From: Bolinopsis microptera
Lineage: Eukaryota; Ctenophora; Tentaculata; Lobata; Bolinopsidae
Direction of reading: 5' to 3'
Assembly: GCF_026151205.1 (NCBI RefSeq)
Contig: NC_087081.1
Location: 5,697,246 to 5,761,245, forward strand
Length of the DNA: 64,000 nucleotides
Part shown: in pieces, positions 47,461-64,000 of the stretch
Layout of the letters: each line of letters starts with the position of its first letter
How positions within the stretch are numbered: position 1 is the first letter of the stretch
The notes under the pieces: model-generated
Database searches by the model: none
Told to the model about the DNA's origin: nothing
What the model saw: only the letters and a program-made list of their open reading frames with translations
Translations under genes and position numbers: made by a program

Positions 47461-47689
47461 TTATTGATTGACGGTGTCAACCCATCAAGATCGTTGATCT
47501 GCGAAGCAGAGCAACGATCGACGAAGCAAGAATGCTAGTTTGCGCGGCGCGTCGAAGCAGCGAAGTCCTTCATCAATGAATAACATTTGTTGCATGCAGC
47601 TGTATTGTATATTTCTAATTTTGTTCAATTCATGCAAGTTGTCCATTTGCAAATTCTTACTACTTAAATCACTTTTTAAAATCTTGTTT

Positions 47690-48190
47690 TCTTAATGTTT
47701 TTTGTATCACGTTGCGCGGCCCCACGGTCGTTTCACTATCGTCCTGACGATTCACCTAACCATGTGCTTTCGCGCTGCACTGCGGGCGCGCTTGTTTCAC
47801 AAGTCAAGAAAACCGCTGTGAGGCGGGCGCGCGCTACTGCAAGCGCAAGGGCTCTGGATAAAGCAATCCTGACGATACAGGGACAGCCGCGCACTTCGTG
47901 CGTGGCGGGTCATACAACGTATGACAAAATGATTTAATTTCATGAAAAAATAGTCCATAATGTTTTGTTTCACTATTTTATAAATTTGAACAGCTCGTGC
48001 AGCATGAAATAAAAATAAAATCTTATCACGAGCAAATTATTTTGAATTCACTGCTGCTCACTGCTGCTTTGTATCACGTTGCGACCCCCACGGTCGTTTC
48101 ACTATTATCGTCCGTTCACCCCTTTATCGTCCTGACGATACAGGGGGAGCCGCGCACTTCGTGCGCGGCGGGTCATACAACGTATGACAA
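47690..48190. repeat. GC-rich repeat in two unequal direct copies
   Basis: TTTGTATCACGTTGCG, CCCCACGGTCGTTTCACTAT, then a variable interior, then CCTGACGATACAGGG, GCCGCGCACTTCGTGCG and GGCGGGTCATACAACGTATG. Copy 1 spans about 47699-47932 and copy 2 about 48068-48190, lacking the interior. The interior (GCGCGCTTGTTTCACAAGT, CGCGCGCTACTGCAAGCG) recurs inverted at about 48425-48482. Confidence 0.75.
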
Positions 48191-48983
48191 CTGCTGCTCA
48201 CTGCTGAGCTGTCGCGCGCGTGCTCATAGCTAGTAGCAGTAATGAGTAAGCAGCATGTATGTTGATGTGTATGAGGAGACTGGGTGAAATTTCAGAACTT
48301 GAAATTTAATTAGCTGAACCAGGCCTAACTCGGATAATATTCTTTTCTGTGTTTCACTGTGTCTGCCAACAAAATTGTAGTGTAGGTCAGAAAAGGAGCC
48401 TCTATCCTTGCTCTAACCAGAGCCCTCTCGCTTGCAGTAGCGCGCGACTGCACTTGTGAAACAAGCGCGTCACGCAGTACGCGTATACACATGGCTATGT
48501 GAAGCTCTATCCTAGGACACCATCATATTTTGGATTGGCACCTGGGAGAAGCTGCCTTATTTTGTGTATTTTGTCTCAAGTACTATGTATTAGTAATCAG
48601 AGCATCTTTTTCACTCTGTTTATCTCACCGTCCCTACTTTGTATTTGTATGTTGCCCAGATAGTTTGGTATGACCATTGGATTTTCATAAACAACTATTA
48701 TCATAGTTACTGTTCTGCAGTAAACTTTTTCAATCATTTTTTATTGTATATGGAAGTATTCAGATTGTTTGTATTTATAGTATATTTGGAGTTCTGTAGA
48801 ATTTTATAGAAATTTTAATATTTTTTTTTTCAAATGTTTTGTTAGAAAACCTGTTAACCTTTCTTAGATATCTTTTTGTGAGGTGCATATGCCTTATATA
48901 GTCAGGATTTAAATTGCAGTTATTAACTTCTGTTTTCTTAATAGTTTCACTCCCGTCCAAGGCGAGATGCACAATCTCTACTG

Positions 48984-49367
48984 TCATTTAGTTAGTTTTT
49001 AACGGCCAGGTAGCGCAGTTGGTTAGAACGCCTGTCTTACAATCGTTAGGTTGCGAGTTCGAAACCCACTGACTGCCTGGTCGTGGGGTGAGCGTCGTCG
49101 ACGTTCAGCTAAGGATCATGAGTGGTCTATGCAGCCCCCCGGTCTACTCAGCCGAATACTCGAGAAATCGGGTGTGAGGGTTAAATGAGGAGCTGCACAT
49201 TGCAGCAAAGTCTCGGACGAAGAAAGTATGGTACACACTACCTTAACCGTCACTGGCCAAAAAGATCCTTCGGCTTCCTGTAATTGGCTGGTTGCACTTG
49301 TGTAACATTGTGGCTGTTGGAATACACCGAAGTAAAATAAGTGTCTAGATAAAAAAAAAATCATTTA
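48984..49367 (+). mobile_element. tRNA-derived SINE
   Basis: The head at 49004-49082 resembles a tRNA-Val: acceptor GGCCAGG pairs with CCTGGTC, A box TAGCGCAGTTGG, loop CTTACAA, B box GAGTTCGAAACC. The D and anticodon stems are damaged, so it is not a working tRNA. About 270 bp of unrelated body follows, then a run of ten A (49351-49360). TCATTTA occurs directly after the tail (49361-49367) and before the head (48984-48990), a likely target duplication, although 13 bp separate the left copy from the tRNA head. Confidence 0.8.
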
Positions 49368-50252
49368 CAGCTGAGCATGAGCATATTAAGGGTTAAATTT
49401 GAATTATTTAACCTTTCGGTGCTGTATAGAAATAACATTAATTTATTATTATTACATTGGGTCTCAACAAGAGGTCTCTACTGCCTAGGCATCAAACCTT
49501 GGCAATCTAACCCTAGGGACCAGAGGAAAAAAGCGTAGAGACTGTGTGTATCTACAAAAGTGGTTGTTTTTACAAGAGACAGGGCTTGCAACGCACGGGA
49601 AAAAATGGGAGAAATAATCACAAAGTGTATATCATATGACTTAGCAAATAGAGATTCAAACAATCCTACACTACAATAAATGTATATTTCATAATCATAA
49701 TTTGTTGTATAAACAAGAGACAGGGCTTGCAGAGCAAGAGATGGGACTCACTAGAACTGGCTACAGAGTGTATGATTCAGTAATTCAGCAAACACCTATT
49801 ACTGGAATCTGACACACAAATTACCACAATCAATACAAGAATATACAAAATACTAAACACAATGTTTATACAAGAAACAGGGCTTGCAGACCAAGGGAAG
49901 AAATACAAGAGAAACAACTGCAACAGTTGTATATCACATAGTCCATTAATTATTATTACTACCTTTAGTCAAATCTGCTACTTTTTAGGAATACAGATAC
50001 ATGTGAAGTGTAAGAATTTTAAGGTTGGGTTAGGTTTACGCCTTAATCTTATTTCCTGTTTGAATTTATTTCTGTTCACAATTTAATATTTACACATTAT
50101 CAATAATTGTCGCTAATGAGACTGTTGGTCGAGACTCTCAAATTGTACCTCAATACTTGTATATAATCTAAAGCGTCAACTCACTTTAGGTTAGGTACAG
50201 TTTCTTATCCATGTCAATGCTATCAAAACAACCATGAATTGATCTCTAAGAG
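49368..50252. other. Upstream region of the zinc-finger gene, with degenerate tandem repeat
   Basis: Three units about 140-156 bp apart begin ACAAGAGACAGGGCTTGCA (near 49571, 49711, 49867) followed by a GGGA..AAATA..AGAG region and TGTATATCA(T/C). The promoter of the gene starting at 50253 should be near; I see no TATA box I would trust. Confidence 0.5.

Positions 50253-64000
<13,748 letters not shown>

Noticed and set aside
48775-48987. 70-codon minus-strand frame before the SINE
   Set aside because: Lys/Asn-rich as expected for AT-rich DNA, no domain and no splice partner.
49004-49082. Functional tRNA-Val gene
   Set aside because: D and anticodon stems do not pair, and a SINE body with A-tail follows; it is a SINE head.

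Overview
The window is eukaryotic, AT-rich DNA from a metazoan, most likely an early-branching or other invertebrate animal. The evidence is spliced genes with GT-AG introns and matching phases, immunoglobulin-fold and ephrin-receptor-like extracellular exons, a multi-C2H2 zinc-finger gene, a Pol III-type tRNA gene, an animal-type Helitron, non-LTR retrotransposon ends, a tRNA-derived SINE and many minisatellites. I cannot name the species. A 100-base N run at 6917-7016 marks an assembly gap beside a tandem duplication.

Layout. 1-7 kb: two full copies of a mariner-type MITE (50-795, 3067-3832), one orphan cysteine-rich exon on the minus strand (847-1058), two non-LTR retrotransposon 3' ends, and a 1-kb tandem duplication that holds long CTG-type inverted repeats; its first copy was hit by a PIF/Harbinger-like MITE. 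8.3-11.2 kb: three back-to-back minisatellites, including about 46 copies of a 26-bp unit that each carry CACGTG. 12.7-19.8 kb, minus strand: an apparently intact Helitron gene of three exons (about 2230 aa) with an N-terminal SGNH hydrolase domain, Rep, PIF1-like helicase and a Cys-containing C-terminal domain. 20-27.9 kb: minisatellites and unassigned DNA.

27.9-44.7 kb, minus strand: a secreted or membrane-anchored immunoglobulin-superfamily gene. I rebuilt ten exons with consistent phases: signal peptide, three full Ig domains and the first half of a fourth. Its introns hold a 2.1-kb 22-bp minisatellite, a tRNA-Met(CAT) gene, a third mariner MITE and decayed tandem repeats. 44.9-46.7 kb: two nearly identical GNAT acetyltransferase genes on the minus strand, separated by a non-LTR retrotransposon relic fused to a third acetyltransferase fragment. 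46.8-49.4 kb: fold-back and GC-rich repeats and a SINE.

50.25-64 kb, plus strand: a 16-exon gene, open at the right edge, for a nuclear AT-hook / polyglutamine / C2H2 zinc-finger protein with nine fingers visible. The strongest oddity lies here. The intron between exons 8 and 9 begins with 20 perfect-length (51-bp) tandem copies of its own 5' splice junction and ends with 12 copies (79-bp spacing) of its own 3' splice junction. Only the outermost donor with the outermost acceptor keeps the frame; every inner site meets a stop codon at once.

The genes show no operon-like linkage. Coordinates of exons come from reading splice signals and phase, not from transcripts.
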